From Actinernus sp. WN-2022 (taxonomy: Eukaryota > Cnidaria > Anthozoa > Actiniaria > Actinernidae): a stretch of DNA of 64,000 nt. Made by a program: the position numbers and the translations under genes. Where the stretch lies: positions 134,566,022 through 134,630,021 of the forward strand of contig JAOWCC010001634.1 of the NCBI GenBank assembly GCA_030867875.1. Direction: 5' to 3'. Position 1 is the stretch's first letter. Each line of letters begins with the position of its first letter. This document shows, piece after piece, positions 55,395-64,000 of the stretch. Under the pieces are notes generated by a model. The model was not told the DNA's origin, did not search any database, and saw only the letters and a program-made list of their open reading frames with translations.

Positions 55395-55860
55395 TTGGAG
55401 ATCTCAAGAACATTCAGCTACACATTTTCTCTGATGGTTCACGCATTGGATAGGGAGCTGTTGCATACTTACGTCTACTCGATGTCAACAATAACATTTA
55501 TTGTACGTTTGTTCTTGGAAAAACTCGATTGGCTCCCATCCATGAAATTACCATTCCAAAGCTGGAACTCACCGCGGCAGTTATCTCCGTCAAACTTAAC
55601 AAGATGATCCAAGAGGAACTAGACGTGACAGTAAATTAAGTGTTCTACTAGACTGATTCCACTTCAGTGCTGAAATGTCTCAACAATGAGTCCAAGAGGT
55701 TCCATACCTTCGAGTCGAACCGTCTCACTATAATACGAAGTGGATCAAAGACGTCTGAGTGGAAGTATGTCAGCAGCGAAGATAATCCAGCAGATGATGC
55801 TTCAAGAGGACTGAGAATGAATGCTATGCTTAAGAATAACCGGTGGTTGAAAGGTCCAGA
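55395..55860 (+). pseudogene. BEL/Pao RNase H region, frameshifted
   Basis: Frames contain FSDGSRI-type and KTRLAPIHEITIPKLELTAA segments across two frames, then YTDSTSVLKCLNNESKRFHT and EWKYVSSEDNPADDASRGL, the Pao RNase H ending. Confidence 0.75.
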
Positions 55861-57135
55861 CATTTGGAAGGACGAAAGTTACTGGCCAACGACAATAGCA
55901 ATCCCTGCCTTGACAGAGGAAGACCCTGAGATGAGGAAGGAAGCTCAGATTGATGCCATTACCACCGAGAGAAATGTGATTGATGACTGGATTGGACGGT
56001 ACTCTTCATGGTGGAAATTGAAGAAGGCGATCGCTTGGATGTTACGTTACAAGCAGTTTCTTCTAACAAAAGTGCGCACGAGAAAGGAAAAGACATCCAT
56101 CACTGAGGCTTCATCTGAGGAAGAAAGTAAAGCTGTTGGTGATGTAAACATTGGGTATTTGAGAGTGGATGAGCTTTGCAGAGCAGAAGAAGAAATTGTT
56201 CGACATGTCCAGATGACAGCGTTTCCCGAAATATTCAACATACTTAAATATGAGGATGGCTCAGCTCAAGCTCCCAAACGATCAATACAGAAGGTTGGAT
56301 CCTCGATCTACAAGCTGAATCCAAAGTTGAAGGATGGACTATTGGTAGTTGGAGGCCGACTAGAAAACGCCCCTATTGAGGAAGGATTGAAGTATCTAAC
56401 CATTCTCCCATACAAGCACCATGTGACAGATTTCATCATCGAACAACATCACGTAGACGTGGGACACATGGGCAAGGAATTTGTACTTTCGTCCCTGAAG
56501 AAGCAGTCTTGGATGTCAAAGGAAGGTCAGCAGTGCGACGCATAATAAGGAGATGTATGGATTGCCAAAAACGAAAAGCATCAGTTGGTGAACAACTCAT
56601 GGCAGAGTTACCTCGTGACAGGATCACTCCCGAGAAGCCACCGTTCACTTACGTTGGTATTGACTACTTTGGTCCGCTAGAAGTGAAGCAAGGTCGACGT
56701 CATATGAAGCGGTATGGTTGCATATTTACTTGTCTTACCGTGCGTGCTGTCCATATTGAGATTGCACATTCCCTGAACACTGATTCGATGATAAATGCAC
56801 TTCGGAGATTCATCAGCCTACGAGGGTATCCCTAAGTGATTAGAAGTGATTGTGGCACGAACCTTACAAGAGCAGACCAAGAACTGAAGGACGCAATACA
56901 GGAATGGAATCAACAGGAAGTCAGCGACTTCTGTACACAGAGAGGAATTCAATGGATTTTCAACCCGCCTGGAGCGAGCCATATGGGAGGTGTATGGAAA
57001 CGTATGATCAGATCGGTACGCAAGATTCTAAAGGCATTACTGAAGGAGCAGATAGTGTCAGACGAAGTTCTTTCAACTGTGATGGCAGAAACAACCAATG
57101 TTTTGAACAACAGGCCTCTTACCCGAAGTAGTTAA
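55861..57135 (+). pseudogene. BEL/Pao integrase
   Basis: Zinc-binding part HHVDVGHMGKEFVLSSLKKQ and CMDCQKRKASVGEQLMAELP, then the core FTYVGIDYFGPLEVKQGRRH (Asp), RSDCGTNLTRADQELKDAIQ (Asp) and PPGASHMGGVWKRMIRSVRK (Glu). A TAA at 56833 interrupts it. Confidence 0.9.
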
Positions 57136-57139
57136 GTTC

Positions 57140-57595
57140 CAATGGATGACACGCCTCTGACTCCCAATCACTTGTTACAGTTAAGACTAGGCTCATGCTT
57201 GCCGCCAGGAACCTTTGGCAAAGAAGATTTAAGCAGCAGAAGACGATAGAGGCAGGCACAGTACCTTTCCAATGTATTTTGGAAACGATGGTCGAAGGAC
57301 TACCTACCAAACCTCCAAGTTCGTCAGAAATGGAATGAAGTAAAGCGAAATATAGAAGTAGATGACTTAGTCCTTCTGATGGATGGAAACTTCCCAAAAG
57401 GACAGTGACCACTAACAAGGGTGATAGAGGTAAAGAAGAGCAAGGACGGTTGGTGCGTACAGCGAAAGTGTCAACCAGCTCAACTGTGGTCACCCGGGCT
57501 AAACGCAGGCGTTTAGGAGAGAAGAAGTCAACGACGACTATCCTGACACGCCCGAATACAAAGCTTTGCCGCCTTGAGATGGATCTCTAGAGCAA
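57140..57595 (+). pseudogene. BEL/Pao C-terminal DUF5641-like region
   Basis: WSKDYLPNLQVRQKW and VDDLVLLMDGN, typical of the domain following Pao integrase, with stops at about 57406 and later. Confidence 0.65.
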
Positions 57596-57714
57596 AAAGG
57601 AGAAATGAATGAATGAACACTGCACAATTTCATTATTGAAATATGATTCAGCCAGTATATTGTGTACCATTGGTGGCTGAGGAGAAGAACTTATAGTTTT
57701 CATTTAGGGGTCGG

Positions 57715-58416
57715 TGTAGCCACCAATTTCTTTGTTTAGCTGTTCGTTTATTGTTCGTACAGTGTTCGTGAGTACTTCGTAAATAATTTAGTCAGGCCTT
57801 CTTTGCATTTGTAGCATGTTGTATAAATTCGTTTTCGCGCCGTTTTTTGTGAGTCGAGTTAATGCCGTCATGTCGGGTGGACGTACGTCGATTCGTTGTA
57901 TAATAATAATAATAATAATAATAATATTTTGACAGGAAAGCTCCACTCACAATTTGTGATTTTCAGGGAGGTCCTGTATTAAAAATATATATTTCACTAA
58001 TATATGGAAAACAGGAAAGTTAAATGGTCGAAATAAAATAGAAATAGAACAAGGATTATTATGAAATTAAGTTATGTGCCAGTAAGATTTAAAAATTGAT
58101 AATGTAGTTGATTGTATAACTTCAGAGTCTAAAGAGTTCCAGTCTAATAGTGCATGGTAGGTAAACTTCTGCTGTCCCCAATTCCTACGTGCGAATGGTA
58201 AATGTAGATTGTGCTGACGGCGTATATTCGTTCGTCAATAATCGGTAAGTTAATCTCTAGATGTCTGTAAGCTTTGAATTTGTCCTTTATCTTTATATTC
58301 GATGTATTAACATTTATTTGTATTTATTGTAGTAAACCTGCTAGAACAGCTTGAAATGGTACGAGTTTACGAGGCGAGTCATTAGCGCGGACTTAAAGAG
58401 AAATTGGTCGCCAATA
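57715..58416 (+). repeat. BEL/Pao 3' LTR with a LINE-tail insertion
   Basis: Matches the 5' LTR except for about 305 bp (57901-58206) inserted within GATTCGTT...TATATTCG and a deletion of about 70 bp near the end. The insert starts with (TAA)n, i.e. a minus-strand 5'-truncated LINE copy. Confidence 0.75.
57901..58206 (-). mobile_element. 5'-truncated LINE copy in the 3' LTR
   Basis: Minus-strand poly(TTA) tail and non-coding 3'-UTR-like sequence; absent from the 5' LTR, so it came after the BEL insertion. Confidence 0.6.
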
Positions 58417-58421
58417 ATCAG

Positions 58422-58780
58422 GTAGCGTCAACAAATTTTCTTGGTGTCCATATTAACGAACATTTGGACTGGAAGCCACACATTGATCATGTAGCTCTCA
58501 AAATGGCTAAATCAATTGGCATTATTAACAAAGTTAAGTCGTATGTTGCAGTTTCTACAAGAAGAAAGCTATATTGCTCGCTAGTCCTGCCCTATATACA
58601 ATACTGCAACATCGTATGGGCCAAATCTTACCCAACCCATCTCCAAAAAAATATTAAACCTTCAAAAACGAATCATTCTAATAATCGCAAATGCCGGCTA
58701 CAGAGATCATACCAAACCTCTATTTAGTAAATTTAAAATACTTAACGTATATGACCTAAACAAATATCAAACAGGGTGCT
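58422..58780 (+). mobile_element. internally deleted LINE, 3' part
   Basis: The frame resumes with STNFLGVHINEHLDWKPHID and LYCSLVLPYIQYCNIVWAKS, the C-terminal part of a CR1/L2-like reverse transcriptase, then decays. Confidence 0.75.
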
Positions 58781-58799
58781 TTATGTTCAAGTGTTAAGT

Positions 58800-59050
58800 T
58801 TGTGTGAAACGTAGCCCCGCATGTTGTTGTGTTGAGAAAATGACGTCACGTCCCTGGAAATTAGTTCTGTCATAGCTCTGTTACAGGAGCGGGTTCGAGT
58901 AATGGCGGATATAAAAACTCAAGATTCAGACCCCCCAAAATAAAGCTTCCCGATGACATATTTAAAAAACGGTGTGGATAGGAAAAAATATAGCAACTCT
59001 ACTTTACAATTTTGCAAACATATTATCTCAAAATTTGATCGTAGTGGCAC
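58800..59050. mobile_element. fragment ending in a TTAA-type terminus
   Basis: The reverse complement of its right end is AGTGCCACTACGATCAAATT directly next to TTAA (59051-59054). An AGTGCC start recurs in the 14705 element. TGACGTCACG lies inside. The left end was not found. Confidence 0.35.
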
Positions 59051-59454
59051 TTTAACAGTGAGTTTAATTAAGTTATAAAATTATTTCTCGAAAACTTATA
59101 TTTTAACTTCAGAGCCTCCGTTTTTATAGGTCAGCGGAGCATAAAGTTTTGCCACAGGTGTGGACTCCATGACATGCAGTTTCGGTCCAACGCAAAATTC
59201 ATGCACGAGCCCTCTATTATCTGACTGTAATTAGCAGTCATGCCGGCTGAACTAATAAGAGAAGCCGCAACCAAAATGGCTGACGAAACGTGGGTGGCAA
59301 CGACTTACTCTGTCTGGGCGCTCAGTTTCCCCGCGCATACGCGCAGGTGAGCTTTACACATTTCTGATTCAGCTTGCCCCTGCTTTTCTTTCTCATAAAT
59401 ACGGTATAAAAATAAAAACATTAGCAGTAGAAAGGCCAGTTCAAGTGTACATAC

Positions 59455-59585
59455 CTCCTCGGCTATGGCTCGCACGTGATAGGGCTCAAACCCACAGCAG
59501 GCTCCCACGTAACGAATGCCGAGTTCGTATGCCTCGCGAGCGTACTTATGGCAGTCCCAGCGGGTCAATATGCGAGGCTCAAGAG
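59455..59585 (-). CDS. BHMT: betaine-homocysteine S-methyltransferase, third-last exon
   Basis: TTTTCCAG acceptor and GAG|GTATGT donor. The exon encodes [40 protein letters not shown] and EE. The [15 protein letters not shown] block carries the two zinc-ligand cysteines of BHMT; here ACCGFEPYH replaces the usual GCCGFEPYH, leaving both Cys. 131 bp: two bases complete the first codon, then 43 codons ending in phase 0. The earlier exons, including the first zinc-ligand Cys, lie upstream, beyond or undetected in this window. Confidence 0.92.
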
Positions 59586-59953
59586 CTGGAAAATATCAAG
59601 GAGAGTAATTAAACTGCTTAAAGTCTTGAAACATAAATCCTGTGATAACAGTACTGTAGGATTACCAATACGGCGGCCTTGCCCCTTTGACTGTGTCAGT
59701 GTCAATAACTAAATAAGTCCCCAGTCCAGAAATTGATAATGTCCCAGTCCCCTCTAGACAAAGGCAAGCGCATATGGTGCTCGTGTCGGCAAAATCCTGC
59801 CAACGCTCCTGCCCCGAACATTGGCATCTTAACCATCAACACCGGATAGAAACGGTTGCTAAAGATTATGATAGACAGTGACTATATATAGAGGTTATTG
59901 ACCAAGCGTGAGGTCAAGATGGGGGGATATTGGCCAAGTTCATTTTTTGCGTG

Positions 59954-59990
<37 letters not shown>

Positions 59991-60150
59991 CAAAAAATGA
60001 ACGAGGCCAATATTCTCCCATCTTGACCGAACAAGCTTGGTCAATAAGGTTTTTATTATATGGCAAAAATGAATAAAAGCCCACTTTCACACACGCGCCA
60101 GGAACCCATTGCGTGGTAAACTGAAGAGCGAATAGAAATCAATCAATCAA
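59586..60150. other. BHMT intron sequence with a foldback
   Basis: No exon recognised; contains the foldback below. Confidence 0.4.
59895..60047. mobile_element. foldback MITE
   Basis: TTATTGACCAAGCGTGAGGT and its inverted partner ending GCTTGGTCAATAA; inner arms GCGTTTTTATGGACC / GGTCCATAAAAACGC. Total 153 bp. Confidence 0.7.
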
Positions 60151-60154
60151 TCAA

Positions 60155-60500
60155 TCACACTTAGCACTACAGCTTACCACTTTACATCACATTCTTTACA
60201 CTTACTAGTGATACGCGGCAAACATGATTTCATATCATAACTACATATACATATATAATCGCCGTGACCCCATAAAACGCACCAATACCCACGATTGCTC
60301 TCATCTGACTTGATAGCTCAGTTGGTAGAGCGCCAGACATGCAACCTGGAGGTCGTTGGGTTCGAGTCCCACTTGGGTCAGAGATGTTTTCTCTTTCCTT
60401 CGTAGGGCGTGCACACTTAGCACTACAGCTTACCACTTTACATCACATTATTTACACTTACTAGTGCTACGCGGCAAACATGATTTCATATCATAACCTA
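60155..60500 (-). repeat. SINE with duplicated body
   Basis: GCACACTTAGCACTACAGCT through ATTTCATATCATAAC (about 87 bp) occurs at about 60156-60241 and again at 60411-60497, either side of a tRNA-like head. Orientation is uncertain; a tandem SINE or partial duplication is likely. Confidence 0.5.
60307..60379 (+). other. tRNA-Ala(UGC)-like SINE head
   Basis: Seventy-three bases fold like a tRNA: acceptor GACTTGA / TTGGGTC pairs fully with GU pairs, D arm TAGCTCAGTTGGTAGAGC (A box), T arm with GGTTCGAGTCCC (B box). The anticodon loop CATGCAA lacks the universal U33 and its stem has a mismatch, so a tRNA-derived SINE is more likely than a working tRNA. Confidence 0.55.
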
Positions 60501-61270
60501 AAATAAGACTGAGTCTCGGCGACTTTCATTGAAGTTCAACCATGTGGCGTTCAAAACAGTTTGTTTTCCGACTTAAAAATGCGTTTTTATGGATGAAAAC
60601 TGACATGTACTTTACTTCAGATGTACTGAGTTTCAATGACAACTTCATCAGGAAGGCCGAATGCATTATCTGAGACAAAAATGTGCATATTTGTGGAAGA
60701 TTTGAAAGTTGAATACCCGGCGGTGTTGAAATTACTCGAGTGGCGAGAAACTCTAAATAGAGCTGTAGAAGAATACAAACGAACTTGTAAGTATTAATTA
60801 GTAAATACTCCTAATTTGTAAGCCAATTACCAAATGTGAATGCTGAATTTCTTAGCTCATACAATATAAAACCTGCTTTCTTTGATGAAACTGTGTGCTA
60901 AGCTTACTAAGTTTCCGTAATAATTTTATTTCTTTGTACCACGATTGTAGTAGCGTTGTGAGGTAGCCGAACTTTTCTTTGTGTTTTTGAAGTCACGGCC
61001 ATTTCAGCTTCGCTATACTTTTTTATCTCCTAAGTCCAGCTTCATTCAATTCAGTCGTTTTTGCTGCAGTTGATTTCATCGAACTTGCGAGAGCAAGAAA
61101 AACTGCATTAATCCCTCAAAAAAGGTGAATTTAAGCTGTAAACGAAAAGGCAGAACGATTTTTAAATTAGTATTTGCCTTCATGTCACAAATTGTTTAGT
61201 TTCTTTCAAAATGTATGGGTTCTATCGCTATTTGTTTACCAAGAATTGTGAGCGAATTTGGAAAATCCTG

Positions 61271-61300
61271 AGCGGGCAAGATGAAAAAATCTTGCCCGCT
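61271..61300. repeat. hairpin AGCGGGCAAGAT
   Basis: AGCGGGCAAGAT and ATCTTGCCCGCT around GAAAAA; a third half-copy ATCTTGCCCGCTCA at about 61333. Confidence 0.75.
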
Positions 61301-61400
61301 AAGCAACCAATCAGATTGCAGCATTCAGAGTCATCTTGCCCGCTCACGGAGCTGCCATATAATAAATGTAGATATACAGTACAGCCGTAAAATAATGCAC

Positions 61401-61590
61401 GCGCAAGAAGTGGCGCAAGTAACTTCTTGCGACGCAAGAACACGCAAGCTGCCGCAAGAAGGCCTAAACCAACTTTTTGCGCTTTAGACGCAAGAACTAC
61501 TGAACCGCAAGAAGTTCAGGCTGAAGCGCAAGAAGATGAAACGCAAGAAGATGAAACGCAAGAAGTTGAAGTCTTAACGCAAGAACTGGT
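61401..61590. repeat. CGCAAGAA-motif array
   Basis: CGCAAG(AA) occurs about 13 times, eleven forward and two reversed (CTTGCG, TTGCGC). At 61527-61570 the period is regular (ACGCAAGAAGATGAA). A frame through it (61427-61696) encodes QEDETQEDETQEV-type repeats, but no support for expression was seen. Confidence 0.7.
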
Positions 61591-63199
61591 CGCTTATTTG
61601 AGCTCGGGAAGGACGCGGCTGTTTTTGTACGCTAAGATTTATGTTTCCAACTTCAGATATCGACGTTCGACTTTTATTTCCCTCTTTCTAGAGTAAGATA
61701 ATCGAAAAGCGAATATATGTATCTCAAGCACTCGGCTATTTTAGCAGGCAAGTAGAATAAATATTGATACACTCGAGGGAAGTGAAAAATTGTTTGAGAT
61801 ACCGCGAGTTCCAGGATATTAGTTAGTGATAGTATTAAAATCACGATGAGTGGCAAACATCTGGCCCGGCGGGAATGTTTTTTGTCACTCTATCGCGTAG
61901 CAATGAAACGGTGGTATTAAACTAAACTTTTGAAGCTATCAGTCTTCAAATCCATAATGAATGTTCCTTGATGGTTTTGGCTATCTAATGGCCACCAAAA
62001 CGTTCTAATGGATGGCTCGCCATTGACCAAATTAATAATTATCGAAGTGTCACCAAAAGAAAGATTGCGTGGGATTGCGTTACTAAACACCGTCCTGTCG
62101 TTAGTTCGGTGTTTTTATTTCATCTGATTTTAACTTTAGCTTTTGTAGATTAATACTTAATAGATCCGTCAATCATTCAGTATTTTTTAAAGTCATCTAT
62201 TGCATATGTTTTCAATTCAAGAAGCCAGCTTTTCGGTGATACAATGATTCTCCGAGTTCACGTGTGGTTTCAGCCGTGGAGACTGATTGTCTGGTTTTTG
62301 ACACAAGATCGAGTACCGTGAACTTTGCGGAAAGTGTGATTTTATTTCGTTGTAGTTTAAAATGCACCACAAGCTTCTCAGCTTTACTGGAAAACGATAA
62401 ATTCTAGCAAATAAATATTCAGGAGTTGATTTTTTTATTTAATGTGGCTCCGTTTTCAAAGTCCGAATCTTGAATGTGTGACATTTTCCGCGAACTGATT
62501 TGAATAATCAATGAGCTCCGCAGTGTTTGTTTTGCTTTGAGATCGCACCAAAAAAATAATCTTCCTACCAAACCAAATGTTTTGAAAGTTTTGTTTTAAT
62601 TACGGATCTGAATAGTTTCTACCTGATGTGAAAACTGGTTTGAGTCTATTCTGTCAAATCGATACACTGGTGAATACGTTTTTGGATATTTTAATTTGTT
62701 GTCTGATTTAAATATAACAAGAGCCCATCTGGGCTTTCACTCGGGCCACATTAGATTGAAGATGAAATCCTCTTAATCCTCTAATATTAACCAAAGGGAA
62801 GAATTATTAGCTGAATTTAGCAGTCTTTAGGAGTGGCCGGTAGCGCGGTGACTTTCATTCTCTGCTCCCCTAGTATATATGTAATTTAATAGTTTTCTTT
62901 TTCTCGTATGTTGACCTTTTAATTTAAACACTACTTATTCGTTTAACACACTGCATTTGAGCAGGCATATATTCATTGTTTTGAACCCGAGAATTAACCG
63001 TACTACCGTACTTCATGGTCCCTTTCTTTAGTAGTGGGTTGTCGGTCAGGTGATTGTAAACTCTCGTCATTTAGCACAGAAAATGTATTCTGATGAATAG
63101 GTCGTTAAAGCAGCGAGAGAGTTCTTATTGCGGGCTAACAAATATGTTTATCCTCGTGAAGAATCTAAAGAATTCCGTCTCTTCCGGTTTGAATTTGAC

Positions 63200-63439
63200 T
63201 CATGTGTATGTTGCTTTTGGAGTTTCAAGGATATGTTGATCCAAAACTACAGGCTCTTGGGGTTTTTCATTGACTTGTGAACTTGCAGGCTCTGTAATTT
63301 GTTTTGTTTTCTTAGTATAACATAAAGTGTTGAACATGTTCATGTTATGTCGCGCGTGACCTCTGTTTCTTCGTTCATCAAGTTCTCTACTTTCATCTGT
63401 AATCTGGGAAACTCTATCTTTGCCCATGCCTTGGCACAT
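63200..63439 (-). CDS. possible exon or ORF of an unrecognised gene
   Basis: 79 codons, MCQGMGKDRVSQITDESREL and then FNTLCYTKKTKQITEPAS, ending at a stop. Reasonable composition but no recognised domain. It may be a downstream part of the gene at 63572-63742; the splice link was not established. Confidence 0.25.
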   Translation of the reverse strand: MCQGMGKDRVSQITDESRELDERRNRGHARHNMNMFNTLCYTKKTKQITEPASSQVNEKPQEPVVLDQHILETPKATYT

Positions 63440-63571
63440 AACTATTCCTGTTGTTAAGTAGACGTGGATGATTATAAGTAAAATCCTTCGACAGCTTGTA
63501 CCGTTTCCGCTAGGTCAATATCCTCGCTGGAGCGAAATAACTTGATCTCAATACTCTCTGATCCAACTTAC

Positions 63572-63742
63572 GGTAAATTTAAATCTCTGACAGTTTTTAA
63601 GAGACTCGTAATATTGGTCTTGAAGTGCCTTCACCCAAAATAAGATGTTCTCCTCGGATGTTTTAAATGCAGCACAGCGAGCCGATGGCTTATAGATTCC
63701 ACTATCTATTTCTTCGAATTTTAGCTTTCCGGATCCTGGCCC
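63572..63742 (-). CDS. orphan exon of an unrecognised gene
   Basis: 57 codons exactly between a TGTAG acceptor and an ACC|GTAAGT donor. Includes KLKFEEIDSGIYKPSARCAA and NILFWVKALQDQYYESLKNC. Protein-like. Family not recognised. It sits inside the hairpin-ended element, just downstream of the helicase relic on the same strand, so it may be element-carried. Confidence 0.4.
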
Positions 63743-63839
63743 CTACACTGGCTTCAGGTCGTCGTACGTGTCGTATAATAAAATCACTGGCCATCTGGGT
63801 AAAAAACGCGGTCCTTCGGCTCCGACAATAGCGCCAGTT

Positions 63840-63960
63840 GAAATATCCTGAGCCTGTTGGAAGGCTTTCGCACGAGTGAAGTTAAATAAAACATTAAACT
63901 GGCTTACATTTGAGAGATGAGACTCCAAATTAGAGAGAAAGTTCCTCGCGGGTCCTCCGC
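63840..63960 (-). pseudogene. RecQ-type helicase N-terminal relic
   Basis: On the minus strand an ATG near 63953 is followed by DNA that matches 13810-13950: TCTCTAATTTGGAGTCTCAT, CAGTTTAATGTTTTATTTAA, CCTTCCAACAGGCTCAGGAT and TTTCAACTGGCG. A deletion in the Walker A region and frame changes make it non-coding. It links the hairpin-ended family with the foldback at 13612. Confidence 0.55.
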
Positions 63961-64000
63961 CATCTTGCTTTACTGTATTAACTTATGTAAATAAATTAAC

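Larger units (their letters stand above)
51004..58416 (+). mobile_element. BEL/Pao LTR retrotransposon
   Basis: LTRs start TGTAGCCACCAATT at 51004 and 57715. The 3' LTR ends with the imperfect inverse AATTGGTCGCCAATA at 58416. Flanking ATTAG (50999-51003) and ATCAG (58417-58421) fit a 5-bp target duplication with one change. Order gag (DUF1759-like), zinc knuckles, protease, RT, RNase H, integrase, DUF5641-like, which is the BEL/Pao order. Many in-frame stops. It lies within the LINE, inside the BHMT intron and antisense to the gene. Confidence 0.9.
60501..62716. other. non-coding stretch
   Basis: No convincing gene apart from the repeat array at 61401-61590. AT-rich. Confidence 0.35.
62717..64000 (+). 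mobile_element. third copy of the hairpin-ended family, running off the window
   Basis: Starts ACAAGAGCCCATCTGGGCTT and continues like 29067 for about 50 bp (GATTGAAGATGAAAT). Its interior differs, and the distal part has the helicase relic (63840-63960) followed by CTGTATTAACTTATGTAAAT, as at 30650-30670. The right end lies beyond the window. Confidence 0.6.

Overview
This window is animal nuclear DNA, most likely from an anthozoan cnidarian (stony-coral or anemone-like). It is AT-rich and intron-containing, with a secreted double-ShK-type protein and a betaine-homocysteine methyltransferase (BHMT) gene. The rest is almost entirely a nested graveyard of transposons typical of cnidarian genomes. 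Species assignment is inference; no operon, phage, plasmid or CRISPR structure was seen.

Host genes are few. A single-exon secreted protein with two Cys-rich ShK-like domains lies at 1300-1995 (minus). The last three exons of BHMT lie on the minus strand at 59455-59585, 49157-49254 and 48801-48984. Their splice sites, phases and C-terminal sequence fit together, and a 10.2-kb intron between the first two is filled by a BEL/Pao element inserted into an older LINE. Orphan exons of unknown genes lie at 28618-28803 (plus) and 63572-63742 (minus).

Layout. 1-7 kb: ShK gene and small MITEs. 7.7-12.2 kb: a 4.46-kb element with perfect 32-bp inverted repeats and TTAA on both sides. 13.6-14.7 kb: a foldback Mutator-like element (9-bp target duplication) carrying a RecQ-type helicase fragment in both arms. 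14.7-19.0 kb: a 4.27-kb TTAA-flanked element with 18-bp inverted repeats, carrying two convergent broken genes, one P2X7-cytoplasmic-domain-like and one THAP-domain. 19-26.8 kb: tandem repeats, another TTAA-element end with a second P2X7-like start, a decayed LINE, a TTAA MITE and several hairpins. 26.8-30.8 kb: two inverted copies of a hairpin-ended element family. 31-33 kb: CRE-palindrome-rich repeats. 33.9-35.2 kb: SINE and truncated LINE. 35.4-44.25 kb: a Ty3/gypsy element (191-bp LTRs, target duplication GTGGC) inside a Harbinger-like remnant, itself split by a nearly intact LINE (37.06-40.96 kb) and by a poly-G-ended element (36.0-36.6 kb). 45-48.4 kb: palindromic and duplicated repeats. 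51.0-58.4 kb: BEL/Pao. 60-64 kb: SINE, (CGCAAGAA)n array, and another copy of the hairpin-ended family running off the window.

The most distinctive signal is the set of TTAA-targeting elements whose ends start AGTGC. At least one carries P2X7-like and THAP genes together, and a second carries a P2X7-like start. Alongside this, a RecQ-helicase fragment recurs in two structurally different element types.
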